Positions 1 to 7,974 of a DNA stretch of 64,000 nucleotides are shown piece by piece. Position 1 is the first letter of the stretch. Each line of letters starts with the position of its first letter. The notes beneath the pieces are model-generated. The model did not search any database, was not told the DNA's origin, and saw nothing but the letters and a program-made list of their open reading frames with translations. A program made the position numbers and the translations under genes. The DNA is from Dechloromonas sp. UBA6271 (lineage in GTDB: Bacteria > Pseudomonadota > Gammaproteobacteria > Burkholderiales > Rhodocyclaceae), in NCBI GenBank assembly GCA_002440665.1, contig DJUX01000068.1, positions 1 to 64,000 of the forward strand, read 5' to 3'.

Positions 1-30
1 TGGCTAATGGACAATCTGGGATAAATGATC

Positions 31-60
31 TTGACAAAACTGGTCGAAATACGGTGTAAT
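31..60 (+). promoter_or_regulatory. Putative sigma-70 promoter of rpmH operon
   Basis: A perfect -35 hexamer TTGACA (31-36) is followed after 18 bases by TGTAAT (55-60), one mismatch from the -10 consensus. It lies 36 bases before the rpmH start, which suits a strong ribosomal-protein promoter. Assignment is by motif only. Confidence 0.6.
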
Positions 61-95
61 TGCGTGTTTTTCTTAGCACATCAAGGGATTACCAC

Positions 96-233
96 ATGAA
101 ACGCACGTATCAACCGTCGGTCGTGCGCCGCAAGCGCACCCATGGCTTCCTGGTTCGTATGCGCACCAAGGGTGGCCGTGCAGTTATTGCTGCTCGTCGC
201 GCCAAGGGTCGCAAGCGTCTGGGCGTTGTTTAG
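96..233 (+). CDS. rpmH: 50S ribosomal protein L34
   Basis: L34 is a small basic protein of the large ribosomal subunit. The 45-residue product begins MKRTYQPSVVRRKRTHGF and ends GRKRLGVV, the family signature almost in full; most L34 proteins have 44 residues. An AGGG ribosome-binding site lies about 8 bases before the ATG. It is the first gene of the conserved rpmH-rnpA-yidD-yidC-mnmE block, which normally flanks dnaA and the origin; dnaA would lie left of the window if the order holds. Confidence 0.97.
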   Translation: MKRTYQPSVVRRKRTHGFLVRMRTKGGRAVIAARRAKGRKRLGVV

Positions 234-250
234 CCCGGACGTTCGGCGGG

Positions 251-622
251 GTGGAACAAGCCTTCGCCAGACGCTATCGCCTGACAAAAACGGATGAGTT
301 CTCATCCGTTTTTGGTTTCAGGAAGGCGATTCGCGGCAAATTGCTGATGCTGCACTACCAGCCACGTGGCGAAGGTTTTAGCGACGCCCGTCTCGGTGTG
401 GTAGTCGGCAAAAAATTGCTTAAAAGGGCAGTCGACCGCAACAAGGTCAAGCGGGTGATCCGCGAGCAGTTTCGCCGTCTGCGGCCGCAGCTGCCGCCCG
501 TCGATCTGGTGGTTCGCCTGGCCGTCAAGCCGGGTCCGCTCGATGCCAAGGCGCTGGTCGGCGATTTTCTCGCCCTGCTGGAAAAGCTGCAGCGGCCCCG
601 GCCGCCACGGGAAGAACGATGA
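251..622 (+). CDS. rnpA: Ribonuclease P protein component
   Basis: Protein subunit of RNase P, which removes 5' leaders from precursor tRNAs. The 123-residue protein shows the family core with the RNR-type motif AVDRNKVKRVIRE near residues 60-72, used for RNA binding. The start is GTG at 251; no good in-frame ATG lies upstream. Its end overlaps yidD by 4 bases (ATGA), suggesting coupled translation. The AVDRN codons contain an exact copy of the GTCGACCGCAAC core that recurs through the window. Confidence 0.95.
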   Translation: MEQAFARRYRLTKTDEFSSVFGFRKAIRGKLLMLHYQPRGEGFSDARLGVVVGKKLLKRAVDRNKVKRVIREQFRRLRPQLPPVDLVVRLAVKPGPLDAKALVGDFLALLEKLQRPRPPREER

Positions 623-828
623 AACGCCTGCTGGTAGCCCTGCTGCGCACCTATCAGTATGCGATCAGCCCCTTTCTGGGGCGACGTTGCCGTTATTATC
701 CGAGCTGTTCGGAATATGCGGTGGAAGCAGTAGAGAAACACGGTGCCATCAAGGGTGGCTGGCTCGGCGTCAAGCGCGTCTGCCGCTGTCATCCCTGGCA
801 TCCCGGCGGGTACGATCCGGTACCCTGA
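619..828 (+). CDS. yidD: Membrane protein insertion efficiency factor YidD
   Basis: A small (69 aa) inner-membrane-associated protein that assists YidC-dependent insertion. The conserved Cys-rich core RRCRYYPSCSEYA lies at about residues 22-34, followed by AIKGGWLGVKRVCRCHPW, both diagnostic of the family. It overlaps rnpA by 4 bases and precedes yidC by 31 bases in the same operon. Confidence 0.95.
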   Translation: MKRLLVALLRTYQYAISPFLGRRCRYYPSCSEYAVEAVEKHGAIKGGWLGVKRVCRCHPWHPGGYDPVP

Positions 829-859
829 TTTTGAGAATGCTTGATTACGTAGGCTGTTC

Positions 860-2512
860 ATGGACACTCGTCGCCTGATCCTGGTTTTGATCTTCACCTT
901 CTCCAGCTTCATGCTGTGGGAAAGCTGGCAGAAGTACCACCAGCCCAAGCTGCCGGCCAATGCCGCGACGACGGCCCCGGCCGGCACCGCCGCACCGCAG
1001 CCTTCGGCTGCCCTGCAGGCGGGCGCTTCCGGCGGTGCACCCGCTGCCGGCACGGCCCCCGTGGTCGCCACAGCTGAAACCTTCACCGTTCAGACCGATC
1101 TGGTCAAGGCCAGCATTTCCCCGCTGGGCGGCGATATCGTCGAACTCGATCTGCTCAACTACACGCAGCACGACAACAGCGAAAAGACCTTCGCGCTGTT
1201 CGATGCCAAGCATCAGTACGCGATGCAGAGCGGCCTGATCGGCGAGGGCCTGCCGACCCACCGGACGCAGTTCCGACTGGTCGATGGGCCTATGAAGCTC
1301 GCCGACGGCGCCGACGAACTCAAGGTCCGCCTCGAAGCCACCGCGCCGAACGGCGCCAAGGTGGCCAAGATACTGACTTTCAAGCGCGGTTCCTATCTGA
1401 TCGACGTGGCCTGGGAGATCGACAACAAGGGCGAGAAGCCGCTGGTTTCACATGCCTACTACCAGCTGCAACGTGACGATGTAGCCCCGGAAGGCGAAAC
1501 CAAGATGGTTTCGACCTTCACCGGCCCGGCAGTGTTCACTGAAGCCGACAAATACCAGAAGGTCAGTTTCGACGATGTCGGCGCCGGCAAAGCCAAGTTC
1601 GCCAAGACTGCGGACAACGGCTGGCTGGCCATGGTCCAGCACTATTTCGTTTCCGCCTTCGTGCCGAACGACAAGGCGCCGCGCGAGTACTATATGCGCA
1701 AGGTCGATGGCCAGAATGTCTATCAGACGGGCGTCATCGTGCCGATCGCCGAGATCGCGCCGGGTACCAAGGGCCAGACCTCGGTCAGCCTCTACGCCGG
1801 TCCGCAGGAGCAGGACGCGTTGAAGAAGGTAGCGCCGGGCCTCGACCTGGTTGTCGATTACGGTTGGCTGACGGTAGTCGCGGCGCCGATCTTCTGGGCG
1901 CTGCAGGCGATCTACAAGCTGGTCGGCAACTGGGGCTGGGCGATCGTCGTGCTGACCATCATCCTCAAGCTCATCTTCTTCCCGCTGTCCGCCGCCTCGT
2001 ACAAGTCGATGGCCAAAATGAAGCTGCTGACGCCGCGCCTGATGCAGCTCAAGGAGCGTTACGCTGACGACAAGCAGCGCCTGAACCAGGAAATGATGAA
2101 GCTGTATCAGACCGAGAAGGTCAATCCGCTTGGCGGCTGCCTGCCGATCCTGGTCCAGATCCCGGTCTTCATCGCGCTCTACTGGGTGCTGCTCGGCGCC
2201 GTCGAGATGCGCGGCGCCCCGTGGATCCTGTGGATCAAGGATCTGGCCGCGCCCGACCCCTTCTACATCCTGCCGGTGATCATGATGGCGTCGATGTTCG
2301 TCCAGACCAAGCTGAACCCGACGCCGCCGGACCCGATCCAGGCCAAGGTCATGATGATGATGCCGCTGATTTTCGGCTTCATGTTCTTCTGGTTCCCGGC
2401 CGGTCTGGTGCTCTACTGGGTGGTCAACAACATCCTGTCGATCGCCCAGCAGTGGCAGATCACGCGCATGATCGAAACCGGCGGCAAGGCGGCCAACGAC
2501 GCCAAGGCTTAA
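860..2512 (+). CDS. yidC: Membrane protein insertase YidC
   Basis: YidC inserts and folds inner-membrane proteins, alone or with SecYEG. The 550-residue protein has an N-terminal transmembrane anchor (MDTRRLILVLIF...), an Ala/Pro-rich linker, a large periplasmic domain (about 60-340) and a C-terminal hydrophobic insertase domain with EKVNPLGGCLPILVQIPVF at about 415-433. This is the usual length and layout of Gram-negative YidC. mnmE follows after 3 bases. Confidence 0.97.
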   Translation: MDTRRLILVLIFTFSSFMLWESWQKYHQPKLPANAATTAPAGTAAPQPSAALQAGASGGAPAAGTAPVVATAETFTVQTDLVKASISPLGGDIVELDLLNYTQHDNSEKTFALFDAKHQYAMQSGLIGEGLPTHRTQFRLVDGPMKLADGADELKVRLEATAPNGAKVAKILTFKRGSYLIDVAWEIDNKGEKPLVSHAYYQLQRDDVAPEGETKMVSTFTGPAVFTEADKYQKVSFDDVGAGKAKFAKTADNGWLAMVQHYFVSAFVPNDKAPREYYMRKVDGQNVYQTGVIVPIAEIAPGTKGQTSVSLYAGPQEQDALKKVAPGLDLVVDYGWLTVVAAPIFWALQAIYKLVGNWGWAIVVLTIILKLIFFPLSAASYKSMAKMKLLTPRLMQLKERYADDKQRLNQEMMKLYQTEKVNPLGGCLPILVQIPVFIALYWVLLGAVEMRGAPWILWIKDLAAPDPFYILPVIMMASMFVQTKLNPTPPDPIQAKVMMMMPLIFGFMFFWFPAGLVLYWVVNNILSIAQQWQITRMIETGGKAANDAKA

Positions 2513-2515
2513 AGT

Positions 2516-3862
2516 GTGAAATCCGACACCATCGCCGCCATCGCCACGGCCCCCGGCCGCGGCGGTGTCGGGGTGATCCGCATCTCGGGCAGCAATTTGC
2601 TGCCCTTTGCTTTTGCGCTGACCGGCAAGACACCAAAGCCGCGCTACGCGACACTGGCCGATTTCCGGGCGGCCGACGGTTCGACGGTCGACAGCGGCAT
2701 CCTGCTGTTTTTTCCCGATCCGCATTCCTTTACCGGCGAGGACGTTCTCGAGTTGCAGGGCCATGGTGGCCCGGTAGTGATGCAGATGCTGCTCGCCCGC
2801 TGCCTAGACCTCGGTGCGCGGCTGGCCGAACCCGGCGAGTTCAGCCGCCGCGCCTTCCTCAACGGCAAGATGGACCTGGCGCAGGCCGAGGCGGTCGCCG
2901 ACCTGATCGACGCGGCGACGAGCAGCGCCGCCCGTTCCGCCGTGCGTTCGCTGCAGGGCGAGTTCTCGCGGGCGATCGGCGAACTGAACGAGGAACTCAT
3001 CAATCTGCGCATGCTGGTCGAGGCGACGCTCGATTTTCCCGACGAAGACATCGATTTCCTCAAAGCCGCCGATGCCTTCGGCCGCCTGCAACGCCTGCAG
3101 GCGAAGCTGGCGGAAATCTTCGACCGGGCCAGCCAGGGCAAGCTGTTGCAGTCCGGCCTGCATGTCGTGCTGGCCGGGCAGCCCAACGTCGGCAAATCGT
3201 CCCTGCTCAACCGCCTGGCCGGCGACGATCTGGCCATCGTTACGCCGATCGCCGGCACCACGCGCGACGCGTTGCGGTCGACCATCCAGATCGAGGGAAT
3301 TCCGCTCCATATCATCGATACCGCCGGCCTGCGCGAGACCGAGGACGAGGTCGAGAAGATCGGCATCGCACGCAGCTGGCAGGAAATCGAAAGGGCCGAC
3401 GTGGTCCTGCTGCTGGTCGATGCACGAGCCGGCGTGACAGAGGCCGACCGCGAAATCCTCGCCAAACTGCCGGCGCGCCTGCAGCGCATCACAGTTTATA
3501 ACAAGATCGACCTCACGGGCCGCGCCGCCGAACGTCACGACGAGCCCGATACGGTAGCAATTTCGTTGTCGGCTCGTTCCGGCGGCGGCATCGACCTGCT
3601 GCGCCGGGAACTGCTGCGCATCGCCGGCTGGCATCAGGCGGAAGACGTCTTCATCGCCCGCGAGCGCCACTTGCGCGCTTTGGCCGCGGCGCAGGAACAT
3701 GTCGCGGCCGCGCACAATGTCGTCGCAGGCCGCCTGCCGGCGCTCGAACTTTTTGCCGAGGAACTGCGCCTGGCCCAGCAATCCCTTGGTGAAATCACCG
3801 GGGAGTTCACCGCCGACGACCTGCTTGGCGTCATCTTCAGCCGGTTTTGCATCGGAAAATAA
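2516..3862 (+). CDS. mnmE: tRNA modification GTPase MnmE
   Basis: Works with MnmG to place the 5-carboxymethylaminomethyl group on U34 of certain tRNAs. The 448-residue protein has the N-terminal tetrahydrofolate-binding domain, a G domain with Walker A GQPNVGKSSLLN (about 222-233), DTAGLRE and NKID, and the C-terminal FCIGK motif. The start is GTG at 2516, 3 bases after yidC. The usual partner mnmG does not follow; an origin-like gap does. A core-only GTTGCGGTCGAC match lies at 3271-3282. Confidence 0.97.
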   Translation: MKSDTIAAIATAPGRGGVGVIRISGSNLLPFAFALTGKTPKPRYATLADFRAADGSTVDSGILLFFPDPHSFTGEDVLELQGHGGPVVMQMLLARCLDLGARLAEPGEFSRRAFLNGKMDLAQAEAVADLIDAATSSAARSAVRSLQGEFSRAIGELNEELINLRMLVEATLDFPDEDIDFLKAADAFGRLQRLQAKLAEIFDRASQGKLLQSGLHVVLAGQPNVGKSSLLNRLAGDDLAIVTPIAGTTRDALRSTIQIEGIPLHIIDTAGLRETEDEVEKIGIARSWQEIERADVVLLLVDARAGVTEADREILAKLPARLQRITVYNKIDLTGRAAERHDEPDTVAISLSARSGGGIDLLRRELLRIAGWHQAEDVFIARERHLRALAAAQEHVAAAHNVVAGRLPALELFAEELRLAQQSLGEITGEFTADDLLGVIFSRFCIGK

Positions 3863-4118
3863 TCCTGTGGATAAGCTTGTACATAGCCTGTCCAGCGATT
3901 GTGGGTAATCACTTCATAACGAAGATTCCAAAAAATTGTCCAGAATTGATCCACAACTCGACCAGCGGCTTTCCAACAGCCAATATTTGTTATCAAGTTT
4001 ATGAATTATTTGAAGTAAATCAGGTTATCCACAGATCTGTTGCTGAGATATTCTCAGTAGTTGGTTTACTTAAAGTTCTTATTAAAAGCATTACAGAGCA
4101 CGACTTACTGCCGGAAGA
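3863..4118 (+). other. oriC: Candidate replication origin (oriC-like, DnaA boxes)
   Basis: This gap is much richer in A+T than its surroundings. It has two perfect DnaA boxes, TGTGGATAA (3866-3874) and TTATCCACA (4025-4033), and two with one mismatch, TGTGGGTAA (3900-3908) and TGATCCACA (3947-3955). A/T-rich stretches at about 3977-4021 and 4049-4092 could be unwinding elements. A perfect inverted repeat CTGAGA-TAT-TCTCAG lies at 4043-4057. The position after rpmH-rnpA-yidC-mnmE fits an origin. An open frame of about 90 codons across it has no recognisable protein features. Confidence 0.72.
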
Positions 4119-4907
4119 ATGAACTTTACCGATCCCTTTACCGTTGAATTGCTGGTCTTGCTGCTGGCTGCCTTCGTAGCCGGAACGGTTGATGCGGTGG
4201 TCGGCGGTGGTGGGCTGATCCAGATCCCGGCGCTGTTCGCTGTCTATCCCGGCGAATCGGCCGCAACGCTGTTCGGTACCAACAAATGCGCCAGTGTCGT
4301 CGGTACTGCCAACGCCACCTGGCGCTATGCGCGCCGCGTCGTCATGCCATGGCGCACCATCCTCCCGGCGGCGCTCGCCGCCTTCGCTTTTTCTTATGCC
4401 GGGGCTGCTGCCGTCGCCTGGCTGCCGAAGGACGCGGTGCGACCGCTGATCCTTGTGCTGCTCGTCTTTGCCGCGGTCTACACCTTGATGAAGAAGGATT
4501 TCGGCGAACAGCACCGGCCGGCGCACAGCGGCCACCGCGAACTGTTCTACGCGATCCTGCTCGGCGGCGTGATCGGCTTTTACGATGGCTTTTTTGGTCC
4601 CGGCACCGGCAGCTTCCTGATCTTCCTGTTCGTCCGCTTCTTCGGCTTCGATTTCCTGCACGCCTCGGCTGGTGCCAAGGTGGTCAATGTCGCGACCAAC
4701 CTCGCCGCCCTCGCTTACTTTTTGCCCAACGGCTATGTCCTGCCGCTGCTGGCGGCGGCGATGGCGGTGGCCAACGTCAGTGGCTCGATCGCCGGCACCT
4801 GGCTCGCCCTGCGTCACGGCAGCCGCTTCGTGCGCCAGGTCTTTCTGGTGCTGGTCGCGGTGCTGATCGTCAAGTTCGCCCGGGACACGCTGGCGCCTTT
4901 CCTGTGA
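4119..4907 (+). CDS. TSUP family transporter (TauE/SafE-like)
   Basis: A 262-residue polytopic membrane protein of the TSUP (DUF81) family, usually exporters of sulfite or sulfonates. The repeat signature AGTVDAVVGGGGLIQIPAL appears near residues 21-39 and a second, related GFYDGFFGPGTGSFLIF in the C-terminal half. About eight hydrophobic segments are visible. It stands alone after the origin-like gap. The substrate cannot be read from sequence. Confidence 0.88.
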   Translation: MNFTDPFTVELLVLLLAAFVAGTVDAVVGGGGLIQIPALFAVYPGESAATLFGTNKCASVVGTANATWRYARRVVMPWRTILPAALAAFAFSYAGAAAVAWLPKDAVRPLILVLLVFAAVYTLMKKDFGEQHRPAHSGHRELFYAILLGGVIGFYDGFFGPGTGSFLIFLFVRFFGFDFLHASAGAKVVNVATNLAALAYFLPNGYVLPLLAAAMAVANVSGSIAGTWLALRHGSRFVRQVFLVLVAVLIVKFARDTLAPFL

Positions 4908-4950
4908 GCCGGCGGCGGTATAATCGGGGCCGCAGTCGAAGGGAAACCTG

Positions 4951-5583
4951 ATGTCAGAAACAACCATTTTTGCGTATTTTCGGCGGTTGACCGCAGCATT
5001 CCTGATCGCCCTGCTCGCTGCCTGCGCCGGTGGACCGGGCGGGACACAATCCGATACGGTGGCGCCCAGGTCGCAGAAGACGACCTACCTCCAGGCCGGC
5101 TACACCTGCTGCAACCTTCATTACGAGGGCGACGTGATCAAGGATTCCAACCTTGGCCAGCTGCCGTTCGTGGCAGCAGGAACACCGGTCCGGGTCAGGA
5201 CGATCGATGGCTATGCCGCCCAGGTCGACATCGACGGCCGGCCGATGCGTCTCGTGCTCGAGAGTCGCGGCTCAGAAACGGTCCAGCAGTGGTTGGGGCA
5301 GATCATCGTTGCCGAAGACCCGCGCTCAAAACTGGCCGCTTTTCCGCCCGCCGTGCGCGAGGCGATCAAGGCCGGGAAACTGGCCAAGGGAATGACGCGG
5401 GAACAGGTGATCATGGCCGTCGGCTACCCGCAGACCAGCGACAAGCTGCCGCTGGACGGGCCGCACTGGCGCTACTGGTGGTCCGGTTTCTCGCCCTATT
5501 ACGTCTATTGGTCGCGCGACAAGGTCAGCCGCATCGACGGGCAGGGCGAAGTCGTCGGCAACGTGATCTTCAAGGGCAGGTAA
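4951..5583 (+). CDS. Small lipoprotein with BamE/SmpA-like motif
   Basis: A 210-residue protein with a lipoprotein signal peptide: short N-region, hydrophobic stretch, lipobox LLAAC (Cys at about 26). Near residues 145-160 GMTREQVIMAVGYPQT resembles the BamE/SmpA/OmlA fold, so an outer-membrane lipoprotein is likely; the exact function is unknown. Codons 5-16 of the signal peptide are made from a copy of the dispersed repeat (4965-4998). It stands 37 bases before the halogenase gene and may be transcribed with it. Confidence 0.7.
   Translation: MSETTIFAYFRRLTAAFLIALLAACAGGPGGTQSDTVAPRSQKTTYLQAGYTCCNLHYEGDVIKDSNLGQLPFVAAGTPVRVRTIDGYAAQVDIDGRPMRLVLESRGSETVQQWLGQIIVAEDPRSKLAAFPPAVREAIKAGKLAKGMTREQVIMAVGYPQTSDKLPLDGPHWRYWWSGFSPYYVYWSRDKVSRIDGQGEVVGNVIFKGR
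4965..4998 (+). repeat. Dispersed uptake-signal-like repeat, copy in lipoprotein signal peptide
   Basis: Core GTTGACCGCAGC (4986-4997) with A/T tracts ATTTTTGCG and TATTTTCGG on its 5' side, about 10 bases apart. It is read in frame as IFAYFRRLTAA, the positively charged start of the signal peptide. Confidence 0.7.
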
Positions 5584-5620
5584 TCCCTGCTGCCGCGCAA
5601 CCATTTGCAAAGACCTGGCC

Positions 5621-6958
5621 ATGGAACCACAAGCTGAAGCAACACCACCCCGGCACTGCGACGTGCTGGTCATCGGTGGCGGGCCCGCCGGATCGACGGT
5701 GGCGCCGCTGCTGGCGGAAATGGGCTACCAGGTGGTGCTGCTCGACAAGGCCCGCCACCCGCGCTTCCACATCGGCGAATCCTTGCTGCCGGCCAACCTG
5801 CCGCTCTTCGAGCGGCTCGGCGTTGCCGACGAGGTACGGACGATCGGCATGCAAAAATGGGGTGCCGAGTTCGTTTCGCCGCATCACGACCACAAGCAGG
5901 CCTTCCATTTCGCCGAGGCCTGGGACAAGTCGATGCCCTATGCCTACCAGGTCAAGCGTGCCGAGTTCGACACCGTGCTGATCCGCAACGCGGCGCGCAA
6001 GGGCGTCGCGGTGCATGAGGGCTGCAAGGTGCGGAGCGTCGATTTCCTGCCCGCCAACGGCGGCGCGGTGGTCCATGCCCAGCACGACGATGGGCGCGAC
6101 GAAGCGTGGCAGGCGCGCTTCGTCGTCGACGCTTCCGGCCGCGACACCTTTCTCGCCAACCGCTTCCAGATCAAGCAGCGCAACCCGCGCCACAACAGTT
6201 CGGCGGTCTATGGCCACTTCGCCGGCGCCCGCCGCAACGAGGGCCTGGCGGAAGGCAACATCACCATCTTCTGGTTCGAGCACGGCTGGTTCTGGTTCAT
6301 CCCGATGCAGGGCGGCGTCACCAGCATCGGCATGGTCACTTGGCCGTATTTCATGAAGACGCGTGGCTCGCGCAGCCTCGAACAGTTCCTCGCCGACGGC
6401 ATCGCCCTCTGCCCGGGCCTCGCCGAGCGCCTGCAGGGCGCCGAGCTGGTCAACGAAGTCGAGGCGACCGGCAATTTCTCCTACGTTTCCGAACGCAACC
6501 ACGGCCCCAACTATCTGCTGCTCGGCGACGCCTACGCCTTCATCGACCCGGTCTTTTCTTCCGGCGTCTGGCTGGCGATGAACAGCGGCGTCATCGGCGC
6601 CGAGACCGTCGACGCCTGCCTGAAGAACCCGGCCGCCACCGGCGCCGCGCTCAAGCGCTTCGACCGCCTGATGAAGCGCGGGCCGAAGGAGTTCTCGTGG
6701 TTCATCTACCGCGTGACCAATCCGATCATGCGCGACTTCTTCATGGGGCCGAAGAACATCTTCCGCGTCAAGGAAGCGCTGCTTTCGGTGCTCGCCGGTG
6801 ACATCTTCGGCAAGACGCCAATCTGGAATTCGCTGCGCATGTTCAAGCTGTTCTACTACACCGCCAACGTCCTCCAGCCGCGCCGCGCCTTCCGCGGCTG
6901 GCAGCGCCGCCGCTTCAACATCCGCCGCGTTGACGATCCGGCCGTCGGCGCAGGGTAA
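5621..6958 (+). CDS. Flavin-dependent halogenase-like oxidoreductase
   Basis: A 445-residue FAD enzyme. It has the dinucleotide-binding motif VIGGGPAGSTVAPLL (about 16-30), FHIGESLLP, and the flavin-halogenase motif WFWFIP (about 224-229), which matches WxWxIP. Flavin halogenases use FADH2, oxygen and halide to chlorinate or brominate substrates. It is the first clear gene of the plus-strand arm of a polyene cluster, and xanthomonadin pigments are brominated aryl polyenes, so halogenating a polyene or its aryl starter is the best guess. A non-halogenating monooxygenase is possible. Confidence 0.82.
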   Translation: MEPQAEATPPRHCDVLVIGGGPAGSTVAPLLAEMGYQVVLLDKARHPRFHIGESLLPANLPLFERLGVADEVRTIGMQKWGAEFVSPHHDHKQAFHFAEAWDKSMPYAYQVKRAEFDTVLIRNAARKGVAVHEGCKVRSVDFLPANGGAVVHAQHDDGRDEAWQARFVVDASGRDTFLANRFQIKQRNPRHNSSAVYGHFAGARRNEGLAEGNITIFWFEHGWFWFIPMQGGVTSIGMVTWPYFMKTRGSRSLEQFLADGIALCPGLAERLQGAELVNEVEATGNFSYVSERNHGPNYLLLGDAYAFIDPVFSSGVWLAMNSGVIGAETVDACLKNPAATGAALKRFDRLMKRGPKEFSWFIYRVTNPIMRDFFMGPKNIFRVKEALLSVLAGDIFGKTPIWNSLRMFKLFYYTANVLQPRRAFRGWQRRRFNIRRVDDPAVGAG

Positions 6959-6960
6959 CG

Positions 6961-7974
6961 GTGCTGGCGTTTCTGACCCGCTTGTCGCCGGGCGACTTGC
7001 CGGATGCCGGCGAGGCTGGATGCGTGCTGGGCGGTGCCGTCCTTGGCCAGCTGGATTCTGATGTCGTGCCAGCGTGGCCGGAGCAGCGTATTTTTGCCCC
7101 TCTGGAGGGGTCGACCGCAACCAGCCTGCGTGAAATCTGGCACAGCGCTGTTCCCTACACTGCCGGCAATTCGGAAGGCATCGCCTGGAGCCGTGCCGGC
7201 GGGATTCTCTACGGTGTAATCGAACTCGATGAAGCGGCGTTTTCTGGCGTCGGCGAGCGCTCGCCCCTGCAGGCGGCCAGCCAGGAAGCCTATGCCCGCA
7301 TCTTCCGGCTGCTCGACGCGCAGGGTTTGCCGCAGCTGTGGCGGGTGTGGAACTACTTCGCCGACATCAACGGCGAGTCGCACGGCCTCGAGCGCTATCG
7401 CCAGTTCAACATCGGCCGCCAGGACGCCTTTCTCGCCTGCGCCCGCCGGGCCACCGGCAACGTGCCGGCCGCCTGCGCCATCGGTCTCGCCGGCGGGCCG
7501 CTGAGCATCGCCTTCATGGCCGGCGAGCAGCCGGCGACGGCGATCGAGAACCCGCGCCAGGTCAGTGCCTACGACTACCCCGCCGATTACGGCCCGCGCA
7601 GCCCGACTTTCTCGCGCGCCGTGCTGGCCGCGCTGCCGGGCCAGGAAATCCTCTTCGTTTCCGGCACCGCCAGCATCGTCGGCCACCGGACGGTGCATGC
7701 CGGCGACGCCGCCGCCCAGTGCCGCGAAGGGCTGGCCAATATCGCGGCGGTGGTCGACGCGGCCAACCGCCAGTGCCGCTCGGCTGCCTACACGCTCGAC
7801 GATTTGAGCTACCGGGTCTATGTCCGCCACGTGAGCGATCTCGGCCGGGTAAAGGAAGCGCTGGCCGAACGGCTCGGCGCCGCTACGGACATCGTCTGCA
7901 TGCTGGCGGACATCTGCCGCGCCGATCTGTTGCTGGAAATCGAGGCGACAGCCATCCATGCGCTGGCCGGATGA
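6961..7974 (+). CDS. Chorismatase (FkbO/Hyg5/XanB2-like)
   Basis: A 337-residue protein with motifs of the chorismatase family: YGVIELDE (about 82-89), RVWNYFADINGE, FVSGTASIVGHRT (about 237-249) and YRVYVRHVSD near the C-terminus. Family members hydrolyse chorismate to a dihydroxy-cyclohexadienoate or to 3- or 4-hydroxybenzoate. XanB2 supplies 3- and 4-hydroxybenzoate in Xanthomonas, the former as the xanthomonadin starter. The start is GTG, 2 bases after the halogenase stop. A repeat copy (7090-7123) encodes residues about 44-54. Next to polyene genes it most likely makes the aryl starter. Confidence 0.82.
   Translation: MLAFLTRLSPGDLPDAGEAGCVLGGAVLGQLDSDVVPAWPEQRIFAPLEGSTATSLREIWHSAVPYTAGNSEGIAWSRAGGILYGVIELDEAAFSGVGERSPLQAASQEAYARIFRLLDAQGLPQLWRVWNYFADINGESHGLERYRQFNIGRQDAFLACARRATGNVPAACAIGLAGGPLSIAFMAGEQPATAIENPRQVSAYDYPADYGPRSPTFSRAVLAALPGQEILFVSGTASIVGHRTVHAGDAAAQCREGLANIAAVVDAANRQCRSAAYTLDDLSYRVYVRHVSDLGRVKEALAERLGAATDIVCMLADICRADLLLEIEATAIHALAG
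7090..7123 (+). repeat. Dispersed uptake-signal-like repeat, copy in chorismatase
   Basis: Exact core GTCGACCGCAAC (7110-7121) with 5' tract ATTTTTGCCCC. The inner A/T tract is replaced by a GC-rich CCCTCTGGAGGGG stretch that could form a small hairpin. Read in frame as IFAPLEGSTATS. Confidence 0.7.

Noticed and set aside
1448..2764. Long open frames antisense to yidC, tolA, the RbbA-like gene and many others
   Set aside because: High GC content keeps stop codons rare in other frames; these have repetitive Arg/Ala/Gly or Asp/Gln composition and lie opposite well-supported genes.
3847..4122. 91-codon frame across the origin-like gap
   Set aside because: Uses A/T-rich codons unlike all neighbours and covers the DnaA boxes; the region is better explained as non-coding.
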